Source: Cinclus cinclus
Taxonomy: Eukaryota; Chordata; Aves; Passeriformes; Cinclidae
Assembly (NCBI RefSeq): GCF_963662255.1
Contig: NC_085067.1
Span: forward strand, 3,190,428 to 3,254,427
Length of the DNA: 64,000 nucleotides
Direction: 5' to 3'
Positions 13,631-27,080 of the stretch are shown in pieces (the stretch's first letter is position 1; every line of letters begins with the position of its first letter). The notes beneath the pieces were generated by a model. It was not told the DNA's origin. It ran no database searches and saw nothing but the letters and a program-made list of their open reading frames with translations. The position numbers and the translations under genes were made by a program.

Positions 13631-15186
13631 CGCTGGTCCCATGAAAGTAGATCCAGCCTCTCCAAAGCCCACAGATTTGTTCCCTTCTTTGTTTCCAAAA
13701 TCTAACATAAATACATATTTACTTCTATCAAATGCAGGCAGAAAAACCTCAAAGCCGATCCAGAAGCATAAGCATAAATTGGGCTGCATTGAGTTACACT
13801 GTCTGCCTGGCTGGGATACAGAAAGGAAACAAAGCAGAGACAGTGACATGCAAACCAGGCTGAAAATGTATTTGCTCTTTTTAATCAAAGTCTGCAATCT
13901 GCAAGCCTGCAGAATTCACTGCAGGATCCTCACTTGCTCCTGACTGATGTCCGTGTGTCTATGCTGCAGAAGAGACCAAAAACAGCACACTGAAATCTTA
14001 CTATCTGCAGTAAACACCTTTATTTTTACAACTCTTCCTTATCTGGCTTCTCATTACTGTTGTTGCTTTCAATTTTATTTAAAATTGTTGTGCAGCATCC
14101 AGAGCCATTAGGGGATGCTTTATAAATACAATTAATTATTATTATTATTACGGCTTTACAATCTCTCTTTTCTCTTGCCAAGACCTGCTCCCTAGAGGTG
14201 GTTCAAAGCAGGAGAAGTTTTGTCTTGTTTTTATTTGTCCTGCCTTATCTGCCTTAATTAACTCTCTGAGTTCTTCGGGGCAGGAAAGCTGTTTTTTAAG
14301 TCTGCAACCCTGAACTCAACCAACTCATGCAGCAAGATAAATATTCTGCTGTAAAAATAATATTTATGGCTGCAGTTAATATGTGTGGCCCTGCTTTTAG
14401 TGGAAAAATCAGGAGGAAGATGCTCTGAAATACAGAACAAGTCAAAAGCATTTGTCTCTTAAGAAACAATAAAATAAAATGAGGAAACGACTGTTCTTAA
14501 TGAAAAAAAAAATCACAAGGTGAGGTGTGACTGAACCGAAGTTACACCATGAGAGAGCTTAAAATGTGGTGGGTGAGTATTTGTCCAGGTGCTGTTCTGC
14601 AGCAGAATCACAGATTCAGGATGCCCATTTGAGAACCAGCTTGAGACACTGGAATTAAAGAGTCAGGACAGCATCCCAAGGGTTTTAATAAGCAGTTTCT
14701 TGTCTGTACAGAGCCAGTTCCTATCTGCATTTTTCTAACTCCTACTTATTTTTTTATAGGTGCTGGATTTGTTGGTTTTTTGTTTTTTTTTTTTTTTTTA
14801 ATATATTACACCCGGGTTGACTAGTACACACTATACTTTTCAGTGAAGTATTTAGCAAGTATTATTTTTTTTTTTCCAAAAAATATATTTGGCAAATGTT
14901 TTGCACACCTTGGAATTTCCCCGTAATAGACACCCGGTGCTTATTAGGGTCTTGAAAAATACAAACACTGACGAAATGAAGCAGGGTTAAAAGCTCCCAG
15001 CCCGAGAAGCGGAGACGAGAACGGCTGGAAAAAGGGATCCGTGTGTGTCCCCCACCCGCCTCCTACCAGTTCGCTCCCGGTGCTGCGGGAGTGCCTGGAG
15101 GGACCTCGGAGCCGCGGGGCTCCGGTGCCATCTGCCGGGAACACCGAGCACGGCAAGCGGGGACCGGCACCGGGCAGCGAAGGCTC

Positions 15187-15460
15187 AAAGGGAACTTATG
15201 GCCCTCCACAACTCCCTGGAGTGAGATTCTAGCCGGGTGTGGGTCAGTCTGTCGTCGCAGGTAACAACAGGTTGGATATTCGGGAAAGATTCTTCAGCAA
15301 AAGGGTGGTCGAGCCCTAGAAGAGGCTGCCAGGGTAGTTAGTGGTGGAGTCATCGTCCGTGGAAATGTTCAAAAACCATCTGGATGTGGCACTTAAACAG
15401 CAGAGTTACCCTAAATTACCCACTTATTGCTCTGATCATCCGATTCTATGGCATGACACT
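15187..15460 (+). mobile_element. CR1 LINE 3' fragment with internal deletion
   Basis: Plus-oriented CR1 3' region with 'gcaggtaacaac', 'ggttggatattcgggaaa', 'agggtggtcgagcc', 'gtggtggagtcatc' and 'catctggatgtggcactt', ending near a 'gattctatg' tail. The stretch normally found between the 'gtaacaa' and 'ttggatatt' blocks is missing. Confidence 0.75.
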
Positions 15461-17739
15461 CACAGTAAAACTAATTTGATTGCAAAAGGCTCTTCAAGAT
15501 TTTAGTTCAGCTACATTCTGAATTCCACGTTGCACTGAGGGCAGTGAATTTCCCACAGTATGTGGAGATCAGCCAGCAGCAAAGGAAAGTTTCTTATTTC
15601 CTAAAGGAAAGGGACACACTTCAAACATTTCAGTATTTAACATGAATCCGTTGTGTCCTGACATTCTCCTTACTGGGCCGCTCTTAATCACGAGTACATT
15701 TGTGGGGTGTATTTTAGCAGCAAGATGCTGGCTGTGTTTCAGATTATGGACATCCATATCCAGAGAAAGCCCAGGGTAGCCATCCTGCTGGGAATCTACA
15801 GGGAAAACAAGGGCTAATTCTGCTCTGCACATGATGCAAGTCAACTGCAATCCTTCTCTCAGATTTTTCCTTCTGGAGACATATCAGCATCACTGGGAAC
15901 CACACAGTGTCCCAGCTGCCAGAACCAGCTCCAGCAGGACAGGCCATCTGCCTGCTCCTGCTGGATTGTGGCTGGTCACACATTAACTACTTTAAACGGT
16001 CCTGTGTTAAGGTATCAGCCTCCCAAAATGCTGCTACAGATTCACTGGAGGTCTAAAACAACCGCGTGGAATTTGACCCTCCAAATTCCTCGAGCTGATG
16101 TTGCAATCCTGTTAATATCCGCATTGCTGAGGGTAGCTGGTGGTACCTTTAACCCTCCTCATCCTCTGTGCCTCCTGAAGATGAGTCCTGCTGAATCCCA
16201 TCGGGCAGCTGGCAAGGTCCTTGTCCCTGCCACAGAGGCAGTGCCAGGTCTGTTGTACCAGTGATGAGGAAGGTCTCAGGGCACCCCTGCTCATCCAGCC
16301 AGGTCCTGGGGTGCCCCTTCTGCCACTTCCCAGCAGGACTGGGAATCCACGTGTAACCACGGAAACACAAAACAGCGCTTCTGAAAGCAACCAGAATTTC
16401 AAACAACACCAGCAAAACGCAAGGAAAGTGATTTCAGTCACAGCCCTTCTGTGTGTGTTTGGTTCTCTGGGGCCTAGTCCAGGACCTGGCTCCTGGGACT
16501 AGGAAGGAACTTTTCTCCCCAGGCTTGTAAAGGTGGGCCTTTTTATTTTCAAAGTCCTTTCCCCCCAGGTTTCTGCCCGATTCTCTCCCAGCTCTTCACC
16601 AGACCAGGGTATTGATCTCAGCAGGGTCACCAGCAAACTTCAAAGGGACTCACACTTGCACTGCTCGTTTAGGACCATGAATAGCACCATCTCAGCCTTA
16701 TCATTTCCCCTCTGCCTCCACGGGAGATAAGGGGACGGCAGGAACCCTCAGGCCACCTCACAGCCAGGCTGGTGACAGTCACACCACAGCCAGTTATCAC
16801 CTTTTCCCAAAACCACTTCTGTTTCTTCAGAGCTGCCTCTGCAGCACCATCATGCACCCACTGGCCACAGGAGAGGAGGGGAAAATCATTGAGGGGAGCA
16901 CTCTTTTTGTCTGGAAATACCCTGATTTCATCAAGGCATATAAAATCAGAAAGACTGTGATTCACCACTACTACTATGCAATTTTTCATGATGTCACATC
17001 ATATTTGAAGGGGCAGGGGATAAGTGAAACATTAACAAGACATTACATTTCAGGCTGGTGACACAGCTATAAGGCACCAGGGCAGCATTTAAACAGCTGG
17101 AAAAACGAGACCCACTTTCCACTGTAATTTTCCATGCATTAGCAATAGGTTTGGTTACAGCTTCTTGGTTACAACTACCTGCACTTAGGTAAAATTTCAC
17201 CCAGCCTCTGACCCAAAACAAATCTGGGTAAACAGAACCATTCCAACCTCCTCACCCTGCCAGCCGCACCACTGGGCACCGGCCTGCTGGGTGGCAATCC
17301 CTGGATCAGGGACAATCCCTGCTCAGGAGGTGCTGCTGAGTGGATGGAGGAGAAGGAGAGGCTGCTCAGAGCCGGCTGCCCTCCATTGTTCTCATGATGC
17401 TGATGGCAGAGGGGACATTCTTTTGCTCAGATGTCCTGTTCCTGCCTTTCACAGCACCTCTGTTAGGGAGCCCACCTCACAGACAGCACCTAGGGGGTCC
17501 TAAACCATGGTTTAGGGGGTTCCCCAGTCCATAACCACCACGTGGGGATCTCTGGACCTCTGGTGACCCCCTGATCAACACGTGTCTCCTCAGGGGATCC
17601 CCACCCCTGATCCGATGTGCAGGAGAGCTCCAGATGTCAGTGAACAAACAGGAGGAGGTCCCCTTCTCTTTGCACAGCAGATCCCCAAACCACCAACACC
17701 AAAAGGGGATCCCCAACCCCGCCAAAAAACCCCCGCGAT

Positions 17740-18330
17740 GGGCTCTGGCTCCGGCCAACACGGAGAATCCCCAGCTACCGACACGGGAGTCCCGCTCCCG
17801 TTCGGCGGAGCGTCCCAGCCCTGACCCGGCGCACGGAGCTTCCCGTGCCGAGCCGTGCCGAGCCGTATCGAGCCATACCGAGCCATACCGAGCCGTTCCG
17901 CCCCGCCCACAGCCCCTCGGCCCCGGGGGCGGAGGCGACCGGGCCGTGCCCATAAGCGGGCGGGGGCGGCGCGGGCGGTACCGGAGCGATGGCGGCAGCG
18001 CGGTGCCTGCGGGGCGCCCGGCGCCTCCTGCCCGCGGGGGCACGGCACGAGTGCTTCGAGCTGGCCCGGCTGGCGGGGCCCGTGGTGAGACTCTAGGCGG
18101 GGTGAGACTGGGAGGGACGCGGGGGACACGGGACCGCGTCCCAGGGTGGGGGGGATGTAGCCGGGCAGCGCTCGCCGGGCGTTCCGGGATGCTCAGGAGG
18201 GAGAATTCGGGCCTTGCTGGTCCCGTGCTGCAGGGTTTCGGCTGCCTCCAGCCTCTGGGCACGGCTCTGCCAGACCGGGAATGTGCCTCCCGGCCGCGCC
18301 GGGGCCACAGCGCGGTCCCTCCGCCACTCT
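17740..18330 (+). promoter_or_regulatory. SLC47A1: CpG island and promoter of SLC47A1
   Basis: A CpG-rich block covers the 5' flank, exon 1 and the start of intron 1. There is no clear TATA box. A degenerate 10-bp tandem repeat lies about 90-150 bp upstream of the start codon (17,841-17,900). Confidence 0.6.
17841..17900. repeat. 10-bp tandem repeat in SLC47A1 promoter
   Basis: Six head-to-tail units of the form AGCCGTGCCG, with later units drifting to AGCCATACCG and AGCCGTTCCG. It sits just upstream of the likely transcription start. Confidence 0.8.
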
Positions 18331-21300
18331 ACATGCCCGGCTTGGCTCCCGGATCCTTATTCTTTGCCCCCGGCGCTCTTGCTGTTGCCCAGCGTGGTCC
18401 CTGCAGCGTGGCTGTAGAAGAGCAGTGGTGGGCTCGGGGATGGGGGACTAAACTGTTAAACTGCTCTGTGAAATCACGCCTGAGCCCTGGCACTGCCACT
18501 GCCGCTCACACCTTGGGTGACAATTGAGTCACTCTGCTTAGTGCTCGGCTGGCCCTTCCAGCGGGCTCTGTGTCAGCCCTTTGGCTCCTGAAATCCTCCC
18601 CGGACTGGAACTGCTGTTTTCCATTTGTCTGGACCCTGTGGAGGAAAATGGACCCTTTGGTAGCTGGCACAGACAGTGCTGAGCACGTTTTGCAGATGCT
18701 TCCACAAAGGGTAACCATGCAGCACAGCCCTGGTCTTAATCACTCACGTGTGAAATTTTGCACTTTTAGTCTTCTGCTATATCTGGTAAATAAGTACCAA
18801 CTGTTAAGCTTCTCAGAGGCATCCTCCCTGACATCAAATCCCTGACCTGCCATGTTCAGTCAGCAGAGGAAGTCTAGACTAGTTTGTTTCTGTAGCTGAA
18901 CACATCAAGCCCTCCCAGTCTCCTCAACCATCCTGCCTACAGCACAGCCTGCTCCTCCACGTCCACAGACACCTCAAACCCAATCCTACGGCTGTCCTTT
19001 AATGATCACTTCATGATAAACGCCGTGCTGGGATGATGCTGGAGGTACAGACCCGTCCTGTGGGGATTACTCACAGCAGTAGGTCGAACATGCCTGGGCA
19101 TGGCAGCAGGACTGCTTCTGTAGGCAGCAGTGGGAGGTCTGCAGAGGAGAAGGGATTGTTCTGCTCTTCCTCTGACCCCTCAGAGCTAGTTTTCCAGCAG
19201 CTCTGGGCTCTTGTCTTTCCAACTGCTGTGTGGGAAGGAGCGTGAACAGCTCCTGGACATGGTTTCCAGTTGTGCCCAGTCCTCAGTGGGTATAAATGTC
19301 CCTTACTCCTGCCATCTGTTTGAAGCTGTGCCATGACTCTGTGCCCTGAATGCCTGTAAGGGGGATGTCCTCTTGCCAAGGGAAAACGACGTGTGGAGTG
19401 CAATCTCTGCTGCAGCATTGTTACACACTGCTGGCAAGGACCACGCATGCTGGCCTTGGTGTCTCTCCAGGAGCAGAGGATGTTGTGGTTTTGGAGGATG
19501 GTTTTCCACAGACACACACAGATGTGGAAAAGCACTGGGATGTTTTATTTTCCCAGTCTTCATCCTGGGAAAGTGGATTTCTAGTGAAGCCTCTCTTAAA
19601 TGGGGTCATCTGGCAGATTGCCTGTGTAACACCAAAATATCACAGGGCAGGTAGATGTTAGATTTGAAATACAAAGCTACTAAGAGCCTGGTTAAGTCCT
19701 GGAGTTGCCTCCCCTGCCCAGCAGTGTTGGCAAGCAGGGACAGGTTCCCAGGACCTCAGCAGAACCCTGGCCTCGAGGCATGGACAGAAACATGAGGAAA
19801 CCTGAGTGTTCATAGTCCATCTCCTGGGGGAGGGACAGTGTTCCACATGCCCTAACAGGTCCTCCTCTCACCATCTCCTTCTCCTCTCATCCTAGTTCTT
19901 TGCCCAGCTGCTGGGGTTCCTGATCAGTGTGGTCAGCTCCATCTTCTGTGGCCACCTGGGGAAAGCTGAGCTGGATGCTGTGACCCTGGCTGTGTCCGTA
20001 CGTATTGCTCCAGTCCCCCCTGGATTTAAAACATATTATGTGTCAACAAAAAAAAAAAAGGAACTAAAAAAAACCAGACCTGTAGGAATGTATATGTGAG
20101 GGCCCTGGTTTTTTTTTTTTCTTCTTTTTTCTTTTTTTATTTTTTTGCCCTGAGCACAGTCAGGAGAGGGGAGCTGAGCACTGAGTGCCTGTGCCAGTGC
20201 AAGGTCAGCACTTGAGAGCCTCTGGCCAGCTCCCTGAACCCACCAGCCCTGGGCATGTAGCCAGGACAAGCACCATTTCTTGTGGTGCTTCAGATCTTCA
20301 CCCCTTGCTAGAAGATCCTTTTCCCCACTGTTTAGTTAACGAGATTGTGTTGTACTGAGAAACAGAGAAGGACTGGAAAACTTCCCAAAAAACTTGTAGC
20401 AGAACTGTCTCCCCACCCAGCTGGGAGGGAGGCAGTGCTGTGGGCCAGGTTCCCCTGTCTCTCCTCCAGGTTATCAACGTGACAGGGATCTCCATCGGTT
20501 CTGGCTTAGCCTCAGCATGTGACACACTGATGACCCAGGTCAGTAGCATCCCCCCCTTTCCTGTGCCTGGGGGTGTTTGCTGGTGGTGTGTCCCCTCCTG
20601 TGCAGTGTGATCAGGGCACAAAGGGCAGGGCCGTGGCAGCTGCCAGACAGAACAGGGTTGCAAACACTCTGTCTGGAGCCTGCTGCTTCCCCAAAGAGCC
20701 CTGGGTCATGCCTGAGTGCCAGGGGATTTGCAATCTGCAAATTACACGCAACCAGCCTGATATTTATATCTGCAAGGCATGGCAAAGGCATTTAATTGTC
20801 CTGTTGTTGCCCTGAGTGTTTCCCCAGCCCCTCTGGCTCCCTGTGATGCCCACCTTGATCCTCTCTCCTGACCCAGACATATGGCAGCAAGAACCTGAAG
20901 CAGGTGGGCACCATCCTGCAGCGGGGCATCCTCATCCTGCTGCTGTTCTGCTTCCCTTGCTGGGCTCTCTTCATCAACACTGAGAGGATCCTCCTGCTCA
21001 TCCGACAGGACCCTGAGGTCTCCAGGTCAGGGGTGAGATCCAGCCCTTCTGGATCAGGCATTTGCCATGGAGTGTTGAAATCAAGGCTCTCTGGAACTTG
21101 AGTGCAGCGCTGTTTGGCTTGGCTCTTGCTTTGCTGTATCATTAACTGAGGAAACAACTCTCTTTCCAGGTTAACTCAGCTCTACGTGATGATCTTTATT
21201 CCAGCACTTCCTGTAAGTCTCTGCTAAAGCTTTTAGAAGCTCTTTATCCCTTGACACTAGAGATAGGAGGGAGGGCCTTTGCTGTTTGGCTCACAGGGCA

Positions 21301-24300
21301 GGTTTAGGGTTTTACAATGCGCCCCTTGACCTTGTGCCTTACCAGATGTGCACAGGCCAGCAGCTGCTGGACCAGCAAACAGGGAATCTGTCATCTTCCT
21401 GTGCAAAAGCTTTTGCTGTGGCCATGTAACTTGTGATGGACACTGAAACCAGGGCCTTCAAGCTCACTCTTAGCCCCAAGATAAAGGCTGGAGCTGTTCC
21501 CACACTCACAGCTGCTGGGCTTTGCCTCCTCTGAGGCAGGAACCAGTGACTCTGTGGGGTAAGGCTCTGTAGGTTTATCCTTTCTTCCAAGCTTTCTAGG
21601 CTTTCCATGATGATGAGGAAACACTGGAGATTTCCCATTTGGAGAATGATCTGTCTTCCCAATGGGAATGGGATGTGCTTTCTGTCACTCTTGGTTTTGG
21701 GTGCTGGCTTCAGCTGGAGCACAGGGGTTTTGGAAGAAGGTGGAGAGGGGATGATCTCTCAGTGTTCAGTGGTCACTTGGCTGTTGAACCACAGTGTGGC
21801 AATGAACTGAATCCTGACTTTTGCAGGCGGCGTTTCTGTTCCAGCTGCTGACAAGATATTTACTGAGTCAGGTATTGTATAATTAGCCAGCTTCTGGCCA
21901 TAGAATAAAGGTATCCCCAGGAACATGGGTCTAAGTTCACCCTGTTCTGGGGAGAGCTGGGCTGAGGAACGTGTGATGAGCCAGCCCTGGCTGGGTTCAT
22001 GGGAATCACTCTTAGCTGGCTCCATTTCCTTCTTCCCAACCCTGTGTTTTATGGGTTGCACCAGCTCCTGAGCTCTGCTTTGTCGCCTTCTGCATGTCTC
22101 ACACAGCCCAGCCTCACCTGGAACCTGAGCTGCCTTCTTGGCTTTCTCCTTGGGCTTTGCAGGAGGTCTCCCTTGTGTTCACTGGATGGGGCTTGGGCTG
22201 TGTTTTGGGGAAGCAAATTCCAAAGTTCCTCCTTGGCTTCCAGGAAATCATTATGCCTCAGGTGGTGACAGGGATTGCAGCCAACATCCTCAATGCGGCC
22301 ATGAACGCCTTCCTCCTCTATGCTTTGAAGCTGGGCATGGTGTAAGTGTGGGCAGAACTGGGGACAGTCTCTCCCTGGGTGCAGGGCTTTGCTCAGGGCA
22401 TGAGGGGGTTCCCTGTGTGCCCAGTTCTGCCACCCGCTCCTTCCAGCCCCTAGCCTGCAAAGCTGAGGCTGGAGGGGTCTGTCCCATATCTGCAGCAAGG
22501 TTGTTGTGGGTGCTCTGGGGTCTGTCCTGCTGTGGCTGAGGAGGTGGGCAAGGATGTCACTTGTAACCTGCCTGTCTTTCTCCTCAGGGGCTCTGCCTGG
22601 GCTAACATGGTTTCTCAGTACACCCAGGTCATCCTCCTCATCCTCTACATGTGGTGGAAGAAGATCCATGTGAAGACCTGGGGAGGTAGTGTTCTATCCT
22701 AATCCCTCAGAATACCAGTGTCTGGTGCTGGGAATTTGGCATTGTGACTAAGGGATTGCCATCCCCTCACAGTGGAAAGATGCTGTAGCCATGTCCTCAA
22801 GGCCTTTACTGTAGCTCCAAACACATTCTTGTCAAATATTCTGTCTCAGGAATGCAGCGTGGCACAGCAACAATCCTGGGCTGATGTCCTGTGAGCTGCA
22901 GGGGTGGTTGTCCTCAGAGAGTGGATGTGGCTCCCCTTTAGGGGAGCAGATGGATAACAAATGTTCATTCTGCTTCACCTCCTCCTGTCAGGCTGGAGCA
23001 GGGAGTGCCTCGTGGACTGGGGCTCCTTCATCTGGCTGGCAGTGCCTGGCATGGTCATGCTGTGTATTGAGTGGTGGACCTTTGAGATTGGGAGCTTCTT
23101 GGCTGGTGAGTCCAAATCTTCTTTACCCTCTGATTCCTGGTGGCTGCTGCTTGAGCGTGTCCCCAGAACCCCCCTGCCAGCAGCAGCAGCCTCCTCACCT
23201 ACAGGGCTGGGTTTGCAGCACACTGCAGGTGTTCCCATCTATTCCATGGGGACGGATGCCTCCTTTTCAGCCAGTGAAGGAGGTGGCAAATCTTTTCCAG
23301 GGCTGATCAGTGTGGTGGAGCTGGGTGCACAATCTGTCATCTACGAGCTTGCCTGTGTTGCATACATGGTAAGGGCTGGGGCTGTGAAAGCCCAAACGGC
23401 CTAGGAGGAACCCCAAAACAGTGGCCTTGTGGATCAGTGCTGAGGTGGGAAGCAGGGGCTGGTGCCAGGCAGGTGATGCCTCTCAAGCCTGCACATCCAG
23501 GGTGTGCTGCAGATGGAAAATCCCTTCACTGCAGCAATGCCATTTTGTCCCAGATTCCCCACTGGGGAAGAAGAAAATCACTGCAGGCTCTGCTGTCACC
23601 TCCTCTTGTCTCCTGCTTCTCAGGTGCCTCTGGGCATCAGCGTGGCTGCGAGTGTCAGAGTGGGGAATGCCTTGGGAGCAGGGAATGTGGAGCAAGCCAA
23701 GACCTCCTGCATCACTGCACTGCTGTGCACAGGTCAGTGCAGTCCTGCAGAGCAGAATAAAGGGCAATTATCAGTAAATGGTTCCATTTCCCTCCCCCAA
23801 AGCTGGGCACCTCCCATAGGAACCCAGTCCCACTTGTTTGGACCCTTTGGGCAAGGCAAGGTCCTGACTGATCTTTTCTGTTATGAGCCTGGTGTAAAGG
23901 CTTTGATAATTAAAAATGCAGCTTAGTGTTCTGTCCTCGCACTCTAGAGGGTAGAGGGAATATCTAGGGAGAGGAAAACACACTTGTCCTCTGCTGCAGT
24001 ATCATTTGAGGTCAGCAAAGTCCAGTCCCCACCACATGGAGCCCCTGAGGTCTGGGCCTGGGTCAGGAGCAGGTTGTGCTGCCCTTGAAACAATTTAACT
24101 ATTCCTTTTTCTTTCAGGAGTTTTTGCTGTGGTGGTTGCAGCATTACTGGGGAGCCTAAGGGACGTGGTGGGATACATCTTCACCAGTGACACGTGGGTT
24201 AACAGCTTTTTTTAAGTATTATTGCCCTCTTGGAGGGTGTTATTTATACCCCAGAAGCTGCTGACAGATAAGAGTTCATAAACCCCTGTCTGGCAAACGT

Positions 24301-26463
24301 TCTTCAAAGGTTCCTCCCCATTTCCCAGCATCCCTGGGCAGCACAGCTGCTTCTCACACTGGAACACTACCATGGTAGCAGGCTGGGATCAGGGAACTGG
24401 GATCAGCCTATGTGCTTGAATGAAGAAGATATGTAAGAACCACAGCCCAGATGGTGCTGCTTCCCCTGATCAGTCCATCCATCTTCCCAACAGGGAGATT
24501 GTCAGCTTGGTGTCCAAAGTGATGCTCATCTTCGGTCCATTCCATTTGCTGGATGCAACAGCAGTGAGTATTCTCGCACATGGAGTGATTCCTCTCTGCA
24601 GCTTGGGTTGCAAAACTGCCTGAAGCCCACTCTGGACCTCTTAAAACGATCCAGAGAAGCAAACTGAGAACCTGTCAAAGTAACTGCTTGTGTTACCTGT
24701 AACACCTCAGTGCCCCCCGTGCATTGCTGCAGACATCCCAGTTTTTCCTCCTCTTTTCCCCTGGCCAAGGCTCTAGCTTTTTACTGGTTTATCAAAGCAA
24801 CACAAGTGAGCAGCTGTGTCTTCAGAGATACCAGCTTCTCCCAGCACACTGGGATACTCAATAGACAGTACTTTTGGCCTGTTTCCTCCTGTCATGTCCT
24901 GGGGGAGGCACCTGGGGAAGCTCTTTGCGATCTGCTCGGTGTCTGTGTTGGCAGCTGGAGCGCGACGAGCCCCACACCACATGCTCCAGAATGTGGCTTT
25001 GCTCCCTCTTGGCTTGATGGGACAGTGCTGTAGGTTCCCCTGTCCTCAGGGCTGTGCCATACCCAAGAGTCACCTGGCAGTGACCCCTGTTCCCACTCTC
25101 CTCAGGCAACGTGTGGCGGGGTGCTGCGGGGCACGGGCAGGCAGAAGCTGGGTGCCATCGCCAACGCCGTCGGATATTACACCATCGGCTTCCCCATCGG
25201 CATCTCCCTGATGTTTGCAGCCAAGATGGGGGTGTTAGGTACGTGTGCCCTCCATGAGCTGTGTCGAGCAAAGGCTCAGCCCTGGAACTCGTGCCCAGAT
25301 CTTCCTTTGGATCAGTGAGGTTGGATTGCACGCTGCTGTGTTTGGGACTGGCACCGAGTGTGTCCCAGTAAATCCAGGCTTACTCCAAGCTTCCCCAGGA
25401 GCTGTTTCCTTGAAAGTTCTTGGGCTGAAGTCCTTGGGCATTCTGGCAGTGACTGGCAAAGGCGGGTTTTCCTCAAGCCCTCCCTGAAGTAACTTCCCAA
25501 CTGCTGCAGGTCTGTGGGTTGGAATGATCGTTTGCATCTCCGTGCAAGCCTTTTCCTTCTTGGCTTTTGTCATCCGAATGGATTGGAGAAAAGCTGCAGA
25601 GGAGGTGAGAATTGTGCTTATCTCTGGTAATTCTTGAAAGGTGCCGAGTTAACTCCTGTTTCAGTACAGCACTACAGCCCTCTGGGAGGTGGCAGAAGTG
25701 AACTGGGGCCTGTCCTTCTGTAGCAGAGGAGCAGTTTGGTACTGAGAATGCTTGTCTTGGGAGAGTGGAGGGTTTTTTGGGCTGGGCAGGACACCCTTGC
25801 CCTGAGAAGAGCAACTCTTCCCTGTGTTTTTAGGCTCAAGTCCGAGCTGGAATGAAAGAACAAGTGGAAGATGTGAACTCCAATGGCACAGCTGCTAACA
25901 AAACATCTGCTGTGGGTATGTAGCTGGACCTGACACCAGGCAGGGAGCCCAAGTTCCTCACCCAATCCCTTCCTTTCCTTCCCAATTATGGCAACCATAT
26001 CTGTCCTGCAGTCTCAAATAGCTGGAAAGAGAATAGTTCCTGGTGCTGGCCCTGGGCCAGTGACACTTCTCCTTCACTGAGTAATGGGGTGCAGCTTGCA
26101 GCTGTGTCAGAGTGTCCCCTAACCTTGGGAAAGGACCCTGAGGGCTATCACAGGTGCTTGTGCAGCATCAGCCTGGAAGCCCCTGGCTGGACAGCTCAGC
26201 CTCCCTGCAGCACTCTGTGTCCCACAGGTTACACCTCCCTTGACACCAACACTGGGGACACCGCGGTCCTGCCCGAGAGCATCGTGATGGATGAGAGGGA
26301 GCCTGACCACGAGCTCAGCACACAGGAGGAGCCTGTTGTTGTCCCTGTTCTTCCCCCTGTGCCATGGAGGGCCGTGATCCTCCGCCGTGTGCTGGCTGCT
26401 GCTGCTGCCATCGCTGTCCTGCTGGTGGGAATCCTGGTTCGGCTCCTGACTGGCAATGGCTAA
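17989..26463 (+). CDS. SLC47A1: Multidrug and toxin extrusion protein 1 (MATE1), H+/organic cation antiporter
   Basis: Exons: 17989-18084, 19896-19997, 20470-20538, 20877-21025, 21170-21212, 21827-21871, 22244-22341, 22588-22685, 22992-23105, 23301-23368, 23624-23732, 24118-24193, 24494-24563, 25106-25238, 25510-25604, 25834-25915, 26228-26463; 1,683 nt, 560 residues. The protein is a polytopic MATE transporter that exports organic cations in exchange for protons at apical membranes of kidney and liver (family knowledge). [27 protein letters not shown] and RVGNALGAG are visible, as is a final hydrophobic helix near residues 530-555. MATE1-type signatures ([24 protein letters not shown]) favour SLC47A1 over SLC47A2. 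Glu260, Glu265 and Glu287 fall at a constant offset of 13 from the functional glutamates of human MATE1; the fourth, Glu389, is Asp376 here. Exon 12 ends at a GTGGGT donor. Confidence 0.92.
18085..19895 (+). other. SLC47A1: SLC47A1 intron 1
   Basis: The largest intron of the gene (1.8 kb). Its start is still CpG-rich. I see no exon, repeat family or RNA gene in it. Confidence 0.7.
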
Positions 26464-27054
26464 AGCCAGGGACACTGGGGAACTGTGCATGGAGCAGGAG
26501 GGCACTTGGCAACGTCCCAGAGGAGGGTGTGGGGAAGGAATTCCCCCACAGTGCCTTACAAAAAGTCCCTTGGCACAGTTTCTGGTTAACTCACAGTGTT
26601 TTATCCCACACGCAGAGTTCTTCAAGGGGGTGAGGATGTGGCACCTGGGGAAAAAAAAAAAAAAAGTGCTTGAGAGCTGGTTCCTCTCCTGCCCTGCTCT
26701 GGGATGTCACTTATGAGAGGTGGGAGTGGATCCTGGGGCTGACCTGGGAAGGAGGCAAGGTCCTGCTGCTGTGTCCTGCTCTCTGTGACCACTGGACCGT
26801 GTCATTTGCTTGTGGCAGAGGCTCCTGCTGGCCACAGCATGTTTCCTCACACACCAGCCTGTACCAGCATCTTGGGGTGGAAAATCCCACTTGCAGCATT
26901 GTGGCAGCACAGACCAAGATGGATTTTGCTGGAAGGTGTCTGACTGCTGTTGGGGGCTGGCTGCTACCCAGCTGACCCTGCTCTCCCTCTGCAGGGCAGG
27001 CACAGGGCCTAAAGCAACTCTTCTTTGCACTTTTGTAAGGTGGGATTTTGATAC

Positions 27055-27060
27055 AATAAA
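27055..27060 (+). other. SLC47A1: Polyadenylation signal AATAAA of SLC47A1
   Basis: Canonical hexamer about 590 bp after the stop codon, followed by a GT-rich stretch. The 3' untranslated region is therefore about 26,464-27,080. Confidence 0.75.
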
Positions 27061-27080
27061 GTTTTCTGAGTAAATGTTAG

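Larger units (their letters stand above)
13061..17740. other. Intergenic region between NXN and SLC47A1
   Basis: About 4.7 kb between two divergent promoters. It contains nested CR1 fragments (13,110-13,630), a third CR1 copy (15,187-15,460), a short (ATT)n microsatellite near 14,134-14,151 and a T-rich tract near 14,781-14,800. A GC-rich patch at 15,000-15,180 has no convincing exon. I find no gene. Confidence 0.6.

Noticed and set aside
15000..15180. GC-rich patch as a possible first exon of an unknown gene
   Set aside because: No convincing start codon context, no splice donor leading to a recognisable exon, and a CR1 fragment follows at once.
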